Shown here: piece by piece, positions 1 through 8,415 of the stretch
Position numbering within the stretch: the stretch's first letter is position 1
Layout: every line of letters begins with the position of its first letter
NCBI GenBank assembly: GCA_023411375.1
Contig: JAEYOW010000023.1
Coordinates: 165,372 to 229,371 of the forward strand
Length of the DNA stretch: 64,000 bases
Reading direction: 5' to 3'
Origin: Bacillota bacterium
GTDB lineage: Bacteria > Bacillota > Clostridia > Christensenellales > Aristaeellaceae
Program-made: the position numbers and the translations under genes
The notes under the pieces: model-generated
Seen by the model: only the letters and a program-made list of their open reading frames with translations
Told to the model about the DNA's origin: nothing
Database searches by the model: none

Positions 1-939
1 AACGTTTTGAACAATAATATCGTTTAATACTTGTGGGTATATATATAAATCAAACTTTAACGCTTCTCCTAAGGCTATGCTTTTCCATGGAACAATCAGT
101 AAATAAAGAAATACGAGGATAATAGTTCCAATACATATAAATGGAATTTTATTTATTATACTTATGTGAGCGTTTTTATTGATTTCATGCTTTTTCCCCA
201 CAATCGTAAATTTGCAGATGACCCACAGAAGAAATAACGCGACTAGAACACTCGCGCATGATAATAAAATTGTGTAGGCTTCAGAATGACTAATTGTTTC
301 CATACTCAACCAGCGATCCATTCGCAACTCTAGCGGTACTCCTATTAAACGCTCAGCCTGACGATAAAAGAAACGAAATAAAGGCGGTAGAATAACGAGC
401 CCTGATACAGAACGTAACCACAGAACACCCATGAGGATGATCCCGCCCCATAACGTTCCCTTTAAGAAGGAAAGAGACAGTGCCACTAATATATAGGTAA
501 ACGGGGATCCTTTAGAAATATAATGAATGTAAGGTGCCGTCGCTATATTATTGGCAAAATCAGCTGTTGAAAACGGCAGAATACATGACGCAATGATAAA
601 ATAAGACAACGTTCCACAAAGGCAAGCAAATCCTGCCAAGGAAGAGAAGGCAGCAAAGCGATGAATTCCCTTGTATATTGTCTTTTGATATCGATTGGAT
701 AAGGATAGCAAAAGATATGCCAAGGGTACAGAAGAGATCATAGCGACTAAATAAGTACCAAATTGACCGGCAAAAGTATACGAACCGAAAAAAAAGTAAA
801 GTACAGACAGCTTTTGTGTTGTAAAAGCATAGGCCAGATCTATGTAGTTATCTGCAAAATAGCAACCAGGGATCAATATACATACTAACGCAAATAATAT
901 ACATGTTCTAGAAATTAATATGGAATGCAGTTCTTTCAT
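1..939 (-). CDS. Polytopic membrane protein, incomplete at window edge
   Basis: The frame is open from an ATG at 939 to the first base of the window, giving 313 residues and no stop. A ribosome binding site AAAGGAGT precedes the ATG. The product begins with a hydrophobic segment ending near residue 25 (LIPGCYFAD) and has about five or six further hydrophobic stretches separated by short loops, for example YFFFGSYTFAGQFGTYLVAM and YILVALSLSFLKGTLWGG. I do not recognise the family. It is transcribed after the small secreted protein at 999-1403, across a strong intercistronic hairpin. A role in export of, or immunity to, that product would fit the context but is inference. Its A+T content is clearly above that of the rest of the window. 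Confidence 0.75.
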   Translation of the reverse strand, partial: MKELHSILISRTCILFALVCILIPGCYFADNYIDLAYAFTTQKLSVLYFFFGSYTFAGQFGTYLVAMISSVPLAYLLLSLSNRYQKTIYKGIHRFAAFSSLAGFACLCGTLSYFIIASCILPFSTADFANNIATAPYIHYISKGSPFTYILVALSLSFLKGTLWGGIILMGVLWLRSVSGLVILPPLFRFFYRQAERLIGVPLELRMDRWLSMETISHSEAYTILLSCASVLVALFLLWVICKFTIVGKKHEINKNAHISIINKIPFICIGTIILVFLYLLIVPWKSIALGEALKFDLYIYPQVLNDIIVQNV

Positions 940-956
940 GCGTACTCCTTTGCCAT

Positions 957-994
957 AATATTTGGCTGGGAATACACTTCCCAGCCACAATATT
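957..994 (-). terminator. Intercistronic hairpin
   Basis: A 9-bp perfect stem, GGCTGGGAA (964-972) with TTCCCAGCC (978-986), is flanked by AATATT on both sides (957-962, 989-994). It begins directly after the stop codon of the secreted-protein gene. No clear U-tract follows, so partial termination or transcript stabilisation of the upstream cistron is more likely than a full stop. Confidence 0.5.
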
Positions 995-998
995 ATCG

Positions 999-1403
999 TT
1001 ACGGGGTAAATGTTGCATATACTATCAGACCAGAAGTTGCGGTGCTACTATCATCCATTTTACTCAAAAAATAGACAGGAGTAGAATTTCCAACGGATTT
1101 TGTGTAAGAATAATCATTGTCAACACCTTGGCGATTCCAAGTCCAGTAAGAACTAACGCTGCCTGTGCTTGTGCTATCGATTCTGGCGCGACCACCCCAT
1201 ACATATGTTGTGCCTACATTGGATTTGGAATCGTTGATTTTCATGTGCCACTTATTCGTTGTATTACTTTTAGTGGCGCTTCCAGATTGATGGGTAGTTG
1301 TGTAATTTGAAAAACTAGTATCAATTGTAACTGCCCATGCAGTCGAGCATGCAACGAGGAGAATGCAAACCAACATGAACATAGCACAAATTCGCTTTTT
1401 CAT
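999..1403 (-). CDS. Small secreted protein, DUF2712-like
   Basis: The protein has 134 residues with a clear signal peptide (MKKRICAMFMLVCILLVACS followed by TAWA), so about 110 residues are exported. The cysteine near the end of the hydrophobic stretch is not in a good lipobox. The mature part is rich in Ser, Thr, Trp and Tyr with no cysteine, and contains NKWHMKIND, TTYVWGGRAR and SSYWTWNR. Size and texture resemble the DUF2712 group of small Firmicute secreted proteins and, more remotely, lactococcin-972-type bacteriocins; both assignments are tentative. The binding site GAGGAA lies 6 bases before the ATG. It follows the AgrD-like peptide gene and precedes a membrane protein on the same strand, which suggests a quorum-controlled secreted effector. 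Confidence 0.75.
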   Translation of the reverse strand: MKKRICAMFMLVCILLVACSTAWAVTIDTSFSNYTTTHQSGSATKSNTTNKWHMKINDSKSNVGTTYVWGGRARIDSTSTGSVSSYWTWNRQGVDNDYSYTKSVGNSTPVYFLSKMDDSSTATSGLIVYATFTP

Positions 1404-1422
1404 TAATGTTTCCTCTTTTCTC

Positions 1423-1436
1423 TATCATATATGATA
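1423..1436. promoter_or_regulatory. Perfect palindrome upstream of secreted-protein gene
   Basis: TATCATATATGATA is a perfect 14-bp palindrome that ends about 20 bases before the ATG at 1403. Just upstream, CAGT occurs at 1437 and again at 1460, about two helical turns apart, as might suit a LytTR regulator. No strong -35 element is visible. Confidence 0.3.
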
Positions 1437-1513
1437 CAGTCATGTAAGGTTCTCATTTTCAGTTGCCCATTGGTATCATCTCCTCTGTATATTCAAGAAA
1501 ATCTAAATGTGCC

Positions 1514-1645
1514 TCATTCCTCATGGCCGGAACGCAGTTGTTCCGGAACAGACGCCTCATAGGAACCATGAGCGCTTGGTATTCCCGCACAGATAACACC
1601 ATACTGATAGAGCCAATTTGTAATGCAGGCCAGTAATCCCGTCAT
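1514..1645 (-). CDS. agrD: AgrD-like autoinducer precursor peptide
   Basis: This 43-codon gene has a TAGGAGGGG binding site 8 bases before its ATG. The peptide reads MTGLLACITNWLYQYGVICA and then GIPSAHGSYEASVPEQLRSG before HEE. That is the AgrD plan: a hydrophobic or amphipathic N-terminal half (residues 4-20), a short core, and a charged tail with the VPExL motif; the S. aureus AgrD tail has EVPKELTQLHE. By analogy AgrB would cut between Tyr29 and Glu30. The core has no cysteine near the cut, but Ser24 could give a lactone ring instead of a thiolactone; Cys19 is an alternative. The GIPSAHGSY core resembles the Ser-lactone pheromone of Staphylococcus intermedius. The gene lies divergent from, not next to, agrB (4069-4626). 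A -10 box (1678-1683) lies upstream. Mature peptide and ring are inferred. Confidence 0.8.
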   Translation of the reverse strand: MTGLLACITNWLYQYGVICAGIPSAHGSYEASVPEQLRSGHEE

Positions 1646-1670
1646 TGAGCACCCCTCCTATTTATTTTGA

Positions 1671-1874
1671 TGGCTGTATTATAGCAGATTTAACCCTGAA
1701 AAAATTTTTCGTGGCACGGAATGGGTCTATTTCGGCGCAGGACATAGCTTTTCTTTATTTATAGGCATGGAAACTAACAATGCAATCCGCCTGGACGGTC
1801 TGCCTGAACGGGATAAAAACCGCTTTGTGGCCATGTTTCAGGTATATGCCGACAATCCTTATATTTCCGATTGA
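1671..1874 (+). other. Unrecognised open frame in the divergent intergenic region
   Basis: After a stop at 1668-1670 a frame stays open for 67 codons. It has no good start at its left end; an ATG occurs at 1767 without a binding site. The translation (for example FRGTEWVYFGAG and LDGLPERDKNRF) looks protein-like but I do not recognise it. It may be the remnant of a gene lost when the island arrived. The rest of the 1646-1989 gap holds only the two divergent promoters. Confidence 0.2.
1678..1706 (-). promoter_or_regulatory. Probable agrD promoter
   Basis: Read on the minus strand, 1683-1678 is a perfect TATAAT. The -35 position (about 1706-1701, AATTTT) is poor, as expected for a promoter that needs an activator such as the LytTR regulator encoded at 1990. 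Confidence 0.45.
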
Positions 1875-1915
1875 TCGGTAACAAACGGCTATTTCCTTTG
1901 CCTCACGCTTCACGA

Positions 1916-1944
1916 TTGACATAGGCGAAATCATCCGGTACTAT
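1916..1944 (+). promoter_or_regulatory. Consensus promoter of the agrA-agrC-agrB operon
   Basis: TTGACA (1916-1921) and TACTAT (1939-1944) are separated by exactly 17 bases. Transcription would start near 1951, about 40 bases before the regulator gene, whose AAGGAGGT site is at 1974-1981. Confidence 0.75.
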
Positions 1945-1989
1945 GATAAGCATCAGGGTCATAATGGCGCTGCAAGGAGGTCCTGCCGT

Positions 1990-2721
1990 GTGATGCATGT
2001 CGTTATATGTGAAGATGAACGCTGCTTTCAGGACGTGCTGTGCAATGCTATTGAAAATTGGAAAATAGTCTCCAACCATCCGGATGTAGTTTGCACCTGT
2101 TTTAGTTCATCCGAAAAATTTTTGGAATGCTGGGGGAAAGGGCTTCCTACCGATCTTCTGTTTTTGGATATTCAAATTCCGAATGAAATCAACGGTATGG
2201 CACTTGCTAAAAGAATTCGGCAGCGCGATCAAACCGTTTCCATCGTATTTGTCACAAACTATGCGGATTTTGTATATGAAGGGTATTCTGTCAATGCGGT
2301 GCGCTACTTGAAAAAGCCAATTCGAAGTGAAGATATTGATGCGTGTATGGACATCGCATATCTTCACTTCGAATTGTTGTCGCGGGAAAAGCTTTCGGTG
2401 ATCTGCCGGGATCAGCGGTTGGTTTTACCTTTTTCAGAAATCATTTATGTTGAAATCCAATCACATTATTTGGTGTTGGCGCTTCACCATTCTACAGAAA
2501 AGCCGGAAACGCGCGCCCGCTTACAAGATTTTGCAGAGCGGCTCCCCAAACAGCTTTTCGCCCAGTGCCACCGTAGTTACATTGTCAATCTAGATCATAT
2601 TCGCCGCCTTACAAGAGAATGCATAACGATGTCCAATCAAGCTCGGATTCCTGTTTCTCAAACATTTGCAGTATCTCTCAGAAAAAAATATGACTGTTAT
2701 TACATGGGCTACAAAAGCTAA
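1990..2721 (+). CDS. agrA: LytTR response regulator, AgrA-like
   Basis: The 243-residue protein has an N-terminal receiver domain (about 1-125) with acidic residues ICEDE, phospho-acceptor Asp60 in LLFLDIQIP, and the conserved Lys in LKKP. A C-terminal LytTR DNA-binding domain (about 138-235) contains FSEIIYVEIQSHYLVL and CHRSYIVNL. This is the AgrA class, which binds paired direct repeats upstream of quorum-controlled promoters. GTG at 1990 sits 8 bases after AAGGAGGT; ATG at 1993 is an alternative. The kinase and AgrB genes follow, so the likely circuit is peptide sensing by the kinase, phosphorylation of this protein, and activation of the divergent agrD unit. Confidence 0.9.
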   Translation: MMHVVICEDERCFQDVLCNAIENWKIVSNHPDVVCTCFSSSEKFLECWGKGLPTDLLFLDIQIPNEINGMALAKRIRQRDQTVSIVFVTNYADFVYEGYSVNAVRYLKKPIRSEDIDACMDIAYLHFELLSREKLSVICRDQRLVLPFSEIIYVEIQSHYLVLALHHSTEKPETRARLQDFAERLPKQLFAQCHRSYIVNLDHIRRLTRECITMSNQARIPVSQTFAVSLRKKYDCYYMGYKS

Positions 2722-2749
2722 TAGTGAGTACGTAAGGAAGGAGATTAGC

Positions 2750-4084
2750 ATGACAGTCGGATGGATGATTTTTGAGATAGCGATCAATTTATATCAGTCA
2801 TTGCTTTATTTGTTTTTCTTAAAAAATTGCGTTCCTCTCGCAAAATCAAGCAAAGCGATGGATATTCTTTGTGTTTTAGCATGTGCCGGATTCTATACAC
2901 TCTATCTGTTTTTTGATATAGCCGTTACGGATAGTCTCAACGTTTTGATTTTATTTCTATATCTGTTATACATGTCAGAGGAACGCTGGTATGTCTTGGC
3001 GTTATGGGTTATGGTCAAAGAAGTCATTGTTATTGCAACTGTTGGTTTCATGTTGCAATTGTGCCAAGCGGTCACTTCTGCTACTCATGCCATGCTGATG
3101 GAAATCGGCCCGCTTCGCCTAGTCTTTGTTATATCGACCAATCTAGTGCTGTTTCTAGTGCTGTTTATCTTCTTACGAAGAATGAAAAAAACCGACTCGC
3201 CCCTGTCTCTTCAGGCGTTGCTTTACTTTTTAGTTACGAACACCGCCGTTTTATTTGCCATCGAAATGATTTTTTCTTTACAGGAGACATATCTCGACAC
3301 GCCGGATTGGCATGTCTTTGCGGCCTATGGGGCTTTGCTCGTGTGTTCGGTCCTATCCGTATTCCTGTATCATATTATGACCGGTATCGTACAAAAGGAG
3401 AATCAGGCACAGGCTGCACTCAACCATGCCCGGCTAACCAGAAAGCACCAGATGGTTCTTAAAGATATGTACACTGATATGATTGCCCGCCAGCACGACT
3501 TTAGGCATCAGCTTCAAACGATTGAGCAATTGGTAAATCAGGGCAATTCAGAGGAGGCAAAGGCCTATTTGGCAGAATATGAGAAAGAAATCTCTGAGGA
3601 CAAAATGATTATTACGGGTTCAATTGCCGTAGACGCGCTACTGACGGCGAAGTTGTTGGCCTGTAAACAATATGATATCGAGTTTCGTTTTGTGCAATGC
3701 CCCCTCGGCAATCTGCCCATCAGCGAAATTGATTTCTGCGCTATTGTGGGGAACTTGTTGGACAACGCGATTGAGGGAGTCTGCCGTATTGCTGACATGC
3801 AAAATCAAAAATGGATATGCTTGAGCTTCAACCGAGTGTGGGACACGTTTTCCATCCACTGTGAAAACAATATGGCAATCCAAACCGTCAAGCGGCACTC
3901 ACGCGGCTTCTTTACTGCCAAAGAAAGTGACATAGTCAACCATGGGTTCGGCATCCGCAATATTGAGCTGATTGTTGAAACCGCCAACGGTTTTTGCACC
4001 TTTGAAGCCGCCGATAATGTATTTACCGCCAATGTTACCCTGCCATATCCCATTCAGGAGGCTATTGCATGCAGCAAATCGTAG
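2750..4084 (+). CDS. agrC: Peptide-sensing histidine kinase, AgrC-like
   Basis: The 444-residue protein starts at ATG 2750 behind GGAAGGAG. The N-terminal half (about 1-215) has six or so membrane segments, the usual peptide-sensing module of AgrC kinases. The cytoplasmic half has the H-box RQHDFRHQL with probable phospho-acceptor His253, the N-box NLLDNAIEG and the G-box GFGIRNIEL typical of HPK10-family kinases with a GHKL ATPase domain. It sits 28 bases after agrA and overlaps agrB by 16 bases, so translation is probably coupled. By analogy with AgrC it would detect the peptide processed from the AgrD-like precursor at 1514-1645. Confidence 0.9.
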   Translation: MTVGWMIFEIAINLYQSLLYLFFLKNCVPLAKSSKAMDILCVLACAGFYTLYLFFDIAVTDSLNVLILFLYLLYMSEERWYVLALWVMVKEVIVIATVGFMLQLCQAVTSATHAMLMEIGPLRLVFVISTNLVLFLVLFIFLRRMKKTDSPLSLQALLYFLVTNTAVLFAIEMIFSLQETYLDTPDWHVFAAYGALLVCSVLSVFLYHIMTGIVQKENQAQAALNHARLTRKHQMVLKDMYTDMIARQHDFRHQLQTIEQLVNQGNSEEAKAYLAEYEKEISEDKMIITGSIAVDALLTAKLLACKQYDIEFRFVQCPLGNLPISEIDFCAIVGNLLDNAIEGVCRIADMQNQKWICLSFNRVWDTFSIHCENNMAIQTVKRHSRGFFTAKESDIVNHGFGIRNIELIVETANGFCTFEAADNVFTANVTLPYPIQEAIACSKS

Positions 4085-4626
4085 ACAGAATTGTTGCGTT
4101 TTTTGAAAAAAAGGGCGCAATATCGACAGCTGACCGCGAAGTATACGCTTACGGGGTCGACGCTGCTCTATATACTTTCATCAGTACGGCGGGGCTGATT
4201 TTGATCGGCTGTCTTTGGGAAAGAACGCTGGAAACCGTGCTTATTATTTCGATTTTCTATATCAACCAAAGCCTTGGCGGTGGTTTTCACGCAACAACTC
4301 ACCGGAAATGTTTTCTGACCATGGCGGTTGGTCTGATGTGCTGCTTAAGTATGTTCCGGCTACCTAATTCGCTGCCCGTGTACTCGGCGTTGGCGGTTAT
4401 ATCCTTGATACTGATGATGAAATATCCGCTGATTTTGCACAAGAACAAGGCCCACTTAGCGACCAAACAGAAAGAGTTATGTAAACGATCGAGAATCCTT
4501 CTGGCGGTTCAAGCAATATTCTTAATTCTTGTTGTGCTGTGGGGTAATGATATTATCATTCAAGCGTTTTGTATGGCGCTTGTCGGGTGTGGAGTGTCGA
4601 GAATATCGGTTGTTTTACGGAAATAG
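4069..4626 (+). CDS. agrB: AgrB-type membrane cysteine peptidase
   Basis: The 185-residue, mostly hydrophobic protein contains GGGFHATTHRKC, giving His74 and Cys81. The 7-residue spacing equals that of the catalytic His77/Cys84 pair of S. aureus AgrB. Four to six membrane segments surround it. AgrB removes the C-terminal tail of AgrD and closes the (thio)lactone ring. The start lies inside the kinase gene. No AgrD-type frame follows it directly; the only good candidate substrate is the divergent peptide gene at 1514-1645. About 100 bases later the G+C content rises to the level of the following operon, so the acquired block seems to end here. Confidence 0.9.
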   Translation: MQQIVDRIVAFFEKKGAISTADREVYAYGVDAALYTFISTAGLILIGCLWERTLETVLIISIFYINQSLGGGFHATTHRKCFLTMAVGLMCCLSMFRLPNSLPVYSALAVISLILMMKYPLILHKNKAHLATKQKELCKRSRILLAVQAIFLILVVLWGNDIIIQAFCMALVGCGVSRISVVLRK

Positions 4627-4726
4627 CAGGAACCAATATTATGGCCGGGAATGCCGCCCGCAATCGTTCGTCCTCTGCTCACCTGCGCTTTGTTTGATCT
4701 GACCCGATCCCCACCGCATCCGCCCG

Positions 4727-4778
4727 TTGACAAATGGAAAGAAGTTCATATAATTAGTTTGTCTAATTAATTAGTTTG
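4727..4778 (+). promoter_or_regulatory. fab operon promoter with overlapping operator
   Basis: TTGACA (4727-4732) and TATAAT (4749-4754) are 16 bases apart. Overlapping and following the -10 box is the direct repeat AATTAGTTTG at 4752-4761 and 4769-4778 (17 bases start to start), together with the inverted pair TTAG/CTAA. AGTTTG half-sites are known for FabT-type MarR repressors, and binding here would block RNA polymerase and give autoregulation of the operon. Confidence 0.75.
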
Positions 4779-4790
4779 AGGGAGATCGAC

Positions 4791-5284
4791 ATGGATACCT
4801 TCAGCCGGGAGCTTAACGACCTGATGATGGACACCTACCGTTCCATCGGCATTCTGGAAGAGGCCATGCTCAAGGACCTTTCGCACGGCGCGCTGTCCAT
4901 CAGCGAGCTGCATATGATCGAGGCGATTGGCAAGGATATGGAAAATGGGCGCAGCATTACCGACCTTGCGCAGGAGCAGAACATCACCTTGCCTTCTGTG
5001 ACCATATGCATCAAAAAGCTGGAGAAAAAGGGCTTTGTGACCAAAACCCGATGCGAGGAGGACGGCAGGCGCGTGACGGTGCGGCTGACGGAGCCGGGCA
5101 GGCGGGTGGAGGTTTCACACCGTTTTTTTCACCGGCAGATGGCCCGGGCCATTCAGAAGGACATTCCGGTTGAGGAGCAGGACGTTCTGCTTCGGGCGCT
5201 TACGTGTATGAACCGCTTTTTTCGTCAAAAGGCGGAAGCGTACCGGGAGGCCGGCGATCAGCAAAAGAAAGAAGGAACCGCTTT

Positions 5285-5288
<4 letters not shown>
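4791..5288 (+). CDS. fabT: MarR-family regulator of fatty-acid synthesis, FabT-like
   Basis: The 165-residue protein carries a winged-helix MarR domain: SISELHMIEAIGK, then the recognition helix region SITDLAQEQNITLPSVTICI, then the wing KTRCEEDGRRVTVRLTEPG. ATG 4791 is preferred over an in-frame TTG at 4776 because GAGGGAG lies just upstream of it. It is the first gene of the fab/acc operon, as FabT is in streptococci, and its repeat operator overlaps the promoter. FabT uses acyl-ACP as co-repressor in streptococci; the same ligand is assumed here by analogy. Its stop overlaps the start of fabH. Confidence 0.85.
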
Positions 5289-6232
<944 letters not shown>

Positions 6233-6295
6233 TACCGCTATTCCCGGAGCCACGCTCCGCGATAGATAAATAAGCAGATTTTGGAGGAAATGATT

Positions 6296-6517
6296 ATGAC
6301 GTTTGAAAAGGTTGCGAAGATTCTGGCGGAATACAAGGGAATTGACGAGGACAAGGTGAAGCAGGACAGCTCCTTCCAGGACCTTGAGCTGGACTCTCTG
6401 GACGTGGCCGAGCTGGTGATGAGCCTGGAGGACGAATTTGGCATTACCATCGAGCTGGACGAAACGGTCAAGACCGTGGCGGAGCTGGTCGGGAAGATTG
6501 ACGAGGCGAAGGCGTAA
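6296..6517 (+). CDS. acpP: Acyl carrier protein
   Basis: This 73-residue acidic helical protein carries growing acyl chains on a 4'-phosphopantetheine arm attached to Ser34 of the DSLD motif. ATG 6296 lies 8 bases after GGAGG (6283-6287); an ATG at 6290 is too close. It lies between fabH and fabK in the usual order for Firmicute fab operons. Confidence 0.95.
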   Translation: MTFEKVAKILAEYKGIDEDKVKQDSSFQDLELDSLDVAELVMSLEDEFGITIELDETVKTVAELVGKIDEAKA

Positions 6518-6544
6518 CCGTCTGAACCGGGGGAGGAGGATTCC

Positions 6545-7492
6545 ATGATTCACACCGAGGTATGCGAGCGCCTTCAAATTGAGCGCCCCATTTTACAGGG
6601 CGGCATGGCGTGGGTGAGCGAGGCCAACCTGGCGGCGGCGGTTTCCAACGCGGGCGGGCTTGGCGTGATTTCCGCCATGAACGCCGGCCCGGAATATCTG
6701 CGGGAACAAATTCGCCTGTGCCGCGACCTGACGGGAAAGCCCTTCGGCGTGAACGTCATGCTGATGAGCCCGCACGTCAAAGAGGTCGCGAGGGTTATTT
6801 TGGAGGAGCGCGTGCCGGTGGTGACGACGGGCGCGGGACTTCCCGGCCCGTATATGAAGGAGTGGGTGCCGGCGGGCATCAAGGTGGTCCCCGTGGTGCC
6901 GTCGGTGGCGATTGCCCGGCGCGTCGCGCGCGAGGGCGCGGCGGCGGTGATTGCGGAAGGGTGCGAATCCGGCGGGCATGTGGGCGAGCTGACCACCATG
7001 ACGCTGGTACCCCAGGTGGCGGACGCGGTGGAGATTCCCGTTCTGGCCGCCGGGGGCATCGCGGACGGCAGGGGTATGGCGGCTGCGTTTATGCTGGGCG
7101 CGCGCGGCGTGCAATGCGGCACGGTTTTTCTCGCGTGCGAGGAATGCCGCATTCACGAGCGTTATAAGCAGCGCGTAGTGGCCGCGAAGGAAATCGATAC
7201 CGTGGTGACGGGCCGCAGGCTGGGCCATCCGGTGCGCGCGCTTAAAAACCAGCTCACGCGGGAATTCAACGCGATGGAATATGATTCTGCCAGGACGAAC
7301 GAGGAGATTGAAGCCCTGGGTGTTGGCGCGGTCCGCCGCGCGGCGGTCGAGGGCGATTTGGAGCGCGGGTCGTTCCTGTGCGGGCAGATCGCGGGGATGA
7401 TTCACGAGGTAAGGCCCGCCGCGCAGATCATCCGGGAAATGTCGCAGCAGGCGGAAGCGCTGCTGAAGGGAGCGGCGGCATGGGTAAAATAG
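6545..7492 (+). CDS. fabK: Enoyl-ACP reductase II (FMN-dependent)
   Basis: FabK reduces trans-2-enoyl-ACP in the last step of each elongation cycle. The 315-residue TIM-barrel protein has the family hallmarks PILQGGMAWVSE near the N-terminus, AEGCESGGHVG, and the FMN-phosphate region AAGGIADGRGMAAAF. It is related to nitronate monooxygenases, but its place between acpP and fabD makes FabK the better call. No FabI is seen nearby. FabK enzymes are known to be insensitive to triclosan. GGGGGAGGAGG precedes the ATG. The 3' end overlaps fabD by 13 bases. Confidence 0.92.
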   Translation: MIHTEVCERLQIERPILQGGMAWVSEANLAAAVSNAGGLGVISAMNAGPEYLREQIRLCRDLTGKPFGVNVMLMSPHVKEVARVILEERVPVVTTGAGLPGPYMKEWVPAGIKVVPVVPSVAIARRVAREGAAAVIAEGCESGGHVGELTTMTLVPQVADAVEIPVLAAGGIADGRGMAAAFMLGARGVQCGTVFLACEECRIHERYKQRVVAAKEIDTVVTGRRLGHPVRALKNQLTREFNAMEYDSARTNEEIEALGVGAVRRAAVEGDLERGSFLCGQIAGMIHEVRPAAQIIREMSQQAEALLKGAAAWVK

Positions 7493-8415
7493 CCTTTGTA
7501 TTCGCGGGCCAGGGCGCGCAGCATCCGGGCATGGGCCGGGAGCTGTACGAGCTTTCGTCCGCCGCCAGAGCGGTGTTTGACCGTGGCGAGGCGCTTCGGC
7601 CCGGCACGCTTGCGCAGTGCTTTGAGGGGCCTGAGGAAGCGCTTTCCCGAACGGTCAATACCCAGCCCTGCCTGTTTCTGACCGACTGGGCGTGCGCCGC
7701 CGCAGCGGCTGAAGCAGGCGTTTTGCCGGATTGTGGAGCGGGCTTTTCGCTGGGCGAGGTAGCAGCGTGCGGCTATTTTGGCATGATGAGCTTTGAGGAT
7801 GCGTTTGGGACGGTTATGCGCCGGGCCGGGCTGATGGACGCCTGCGCGGCGGCGCGCCCCGGAGCGATGGCCGCCGTACTGCGGCTGACCGCCGCGCAGG
7901 TGGAAGCCCTTTGCGACGAACTGCCGGGCGCGTACCCGGTCAACTACAACTGTCCCGGACAGACCGTCGTCGCCATGGAGCGGAACGCCCTTGCGCCGCT
8001 AAGCGAGCGGATCGCGGCGCTCAAGGGGCGCGCCTTGCCGCTTAACGTCAGCGGAGGCTTTCACTCGCCGTTGATGGACGAGGCGTCATCCGGGCTGGCG
8101 GCGCACCTCAAGGAAAAGGCAATCGCTTTGCCACGTGCGCCCCTATACGCAAACCTGACGGCAAGGCCCTATGCGGGTGGGGCGGACGCGCTGAGAACCT
8201 TGCTTTCCGAACAGGTCCACCGCCCTGTCCTGTGGCAGAGCACCGTTGAAAATATGATAGCGGACGGCGTGACCACCTTCGTGGAGGTGGGTCCGGGCAG
8301 CACATTATCCGGCCTTATTAAGAAGATTTCACCCGAATCCATCATTCATCAGGTGGCGGACGCCGCGTCCCTCAGGGAGACGGCCGGCGCGCTGGCAGGA
8401 GGATACGCATGCTGA
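7480..8415 (+). CDS. fabD: Malonyl-CoA:ACP transacylase
   Basis: FabD loads malonate from CoA onto ACP. The 311-residue protein begins at ATG 7480, inside the end of fabK and behind GAAGGGAG. It has FAGQGAQHPGMG at the N-terminus, nucleophile Ser90 in GFSLGE, and the partner His in GGFHSPLMDEA. Most family members read GHSLGE; here Phe replaces the His beside the nucleophile. The last codons overlap fabG (ATGCTGA). Confidence 0.92.
   Translation: MGKIAFVFAGQGAQHPGMGRELYELSSAARAVFDRGEALRPGTLAQCFEGPEEALSRTVNTQPCLFLTDWACAAAAAEAGVLPDCGAGFSLGEVAACGYFGMMSFEDAFGTVMRRAGLMDACAAARPGAMAAVLRLTAAQVEALCDELPGAYPVNYNCPGQTVVAMERNALAPLSERIAALKGRALPLNVSGGFHSPLMDEASSGLAAHLKEKAIALPRAPLYANLTARPYAGGADALRTLLSEQVHRPVLWQSTVENMIADGVTTFVEVGPGSTLSGLIKKISPESIIHQVADAASLRETAGALAGGYAC

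Noticed and set aside
1459..1524. A 21-codon minus-strand frame overlapping the end of agrD
   Set aside because: No convincing binding site and no recognisable content; probably chance.
4551..4697. Small frame after agrB containing IAGTNIMAGNAA, at first sight AgrD-like
   Set aside because: It has no good start or binding site, no acidic proline-containing tail and no usable core. The divergent peptide at 1514-1645 fits AgrD far better.
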